A stretch of DNA of 6,664 nucleotides, taken from the NCBI GenBank assembly GCA_002710765.1, contig PALK01000024.1:2176-8839 (forward strand), written 5' to 3'. Numbering within the stretch: the stretch's first letter is position 1; every line of letters starts with the position of its first letter. Below, one piece after another: positions 6,486-6,664 of this stretch. The notes beneath the pieces were generated by a model. The model was not told where the DNA came from. It made no database searches and saw only the letters and a list, made by a program, of their open reading frames with translations. The position numbers and the translations under genes are program-made. Source of the DNA: Rickettsiales bacterium. Its GTDB lineage: Bacteria; Pseudomonadota; Alphaproteobacteria; Methylaequorales; Methylaequoraceae.

Positions 6486-6664
6486 AACAAACCTACTATT
6501 TGATCATTTTTATCAACACCAACATCATAAGCAGCAGGTTTTCTTGGAAGTCCTGGCATTGTCATTATATCTCCTGCTATTGCAACTATAAATTCAGCAC
6601 CAGCAGATATTCTGATTTCTCTGATTATTATCTCATGGTTTTCAGGTGCACATTTATTTTTTGG
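6482..6664 (-). CDS. fhs: formate-tetrahydrofolate ligase, C-terminal end (enters from the right edge)
   Basis: This enzyme makes 10-formyl-tetrahydrofolate from formate, ATP and tetrahydrofolate, feeding one-carbon units into purine and formyl-methionine synthesis. Only the last 60 codons and the stop are in the window. They read IREIRISAGAEFIVAIAGDI, followed by MTMPGLPRKPAA and the terminal QIVGLF. The segment GDIMTMPGLP and the closing GLF are hallmarks of the C-terminus of formate-tetrahydrofolate ligases. The ATP-binding and catalytic regions lie outside. The gene is convergent with the glycosyltransferase gene: the TAG stops of the two genes overlap in the palindrome CTAG at 6482-6485. 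No terminator hairpin is visible between them. There is no evident functional link to the sugar genes, so this is probably a separate unit. Confidence 0.93.
   Translation of the reverse strand, partial: PKNKCAPENHEIIIREIRISAGAEFIVAIAGDIMTMPGLPRKPAAYDVGVDKNDQIVGLF

Overview
The window is very AT-rich (G+C looks close to 30% or lower by eye, not computed) and gene-dense. Every gap between genes is under 50 bases and two gene junctions are ATGA overlaps. Lysine, isoleucine and asparagine codons are heavily A/T-biased, and most genes lack a clear Shine-Dalgarno site. A clpS-clpA pair, a Pam18-like membrane J-protein and a compact genome together suggest a streamlined alphaproteobacterium, most likely a marine Pelagibacterales (SAR11)-type organism. 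That assignment is inference; the window has no rRNA or other phylogenetic marker.

Layout. The minus strand, read from right to left, carries a run of six genes: a small membrane J-domain protein (5335-4886), galU (4837-3974), ugd (3977-2649), a phosphomannomutase/phosphoglucomutase (2652-1279), clpS (1236-901) and the N-terminal third or more of clpA (899 to the window edge). A glycosyltransferase of family GT4 (5361-6485) runs the other way on the plus strand, divergent from the J-protein gene. It ends tail to tail with a minus-strand gene whose last 60 codons enter from the right edge; this is fhs, formate-tetrahydrofolate ligase.

How the genes fit together. The hexose-phosphate mutase makes glucose-1-phosphate (and/or mannose-1-phosphate), GalU converts glucose-1-phosphate to UDP-glucose, and Ugd oxidises UDP-glucose to UDP-glucuronate. 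The three genes are translationally coupled in the order galU-ugd-pmm and form a nucleotide-sugar supply module for envelope polysaccharide or glycolipid. The adjacent GT4 enzyme could use such donors, but its substrate cannot be read from the sequence. ClpS delivers N-degron substrates to the ClpA unfoldase of the ClpAP protease; clpS and clpA are one base apart and clpA has a good ribosome binding site. The J-protein probably stimulates an Hsp70 (DnaK) at the inner membrane.

I saw no RNA gene, insertion sequence, CRISPR array, prophage or convincing intrinsic terminator. I did not find an undescribed system. The more notable points are the J-protein beside the sugar-nucleotide genes, the shared CTAG stop of two convergent genes, and long A-tracts inside galU.
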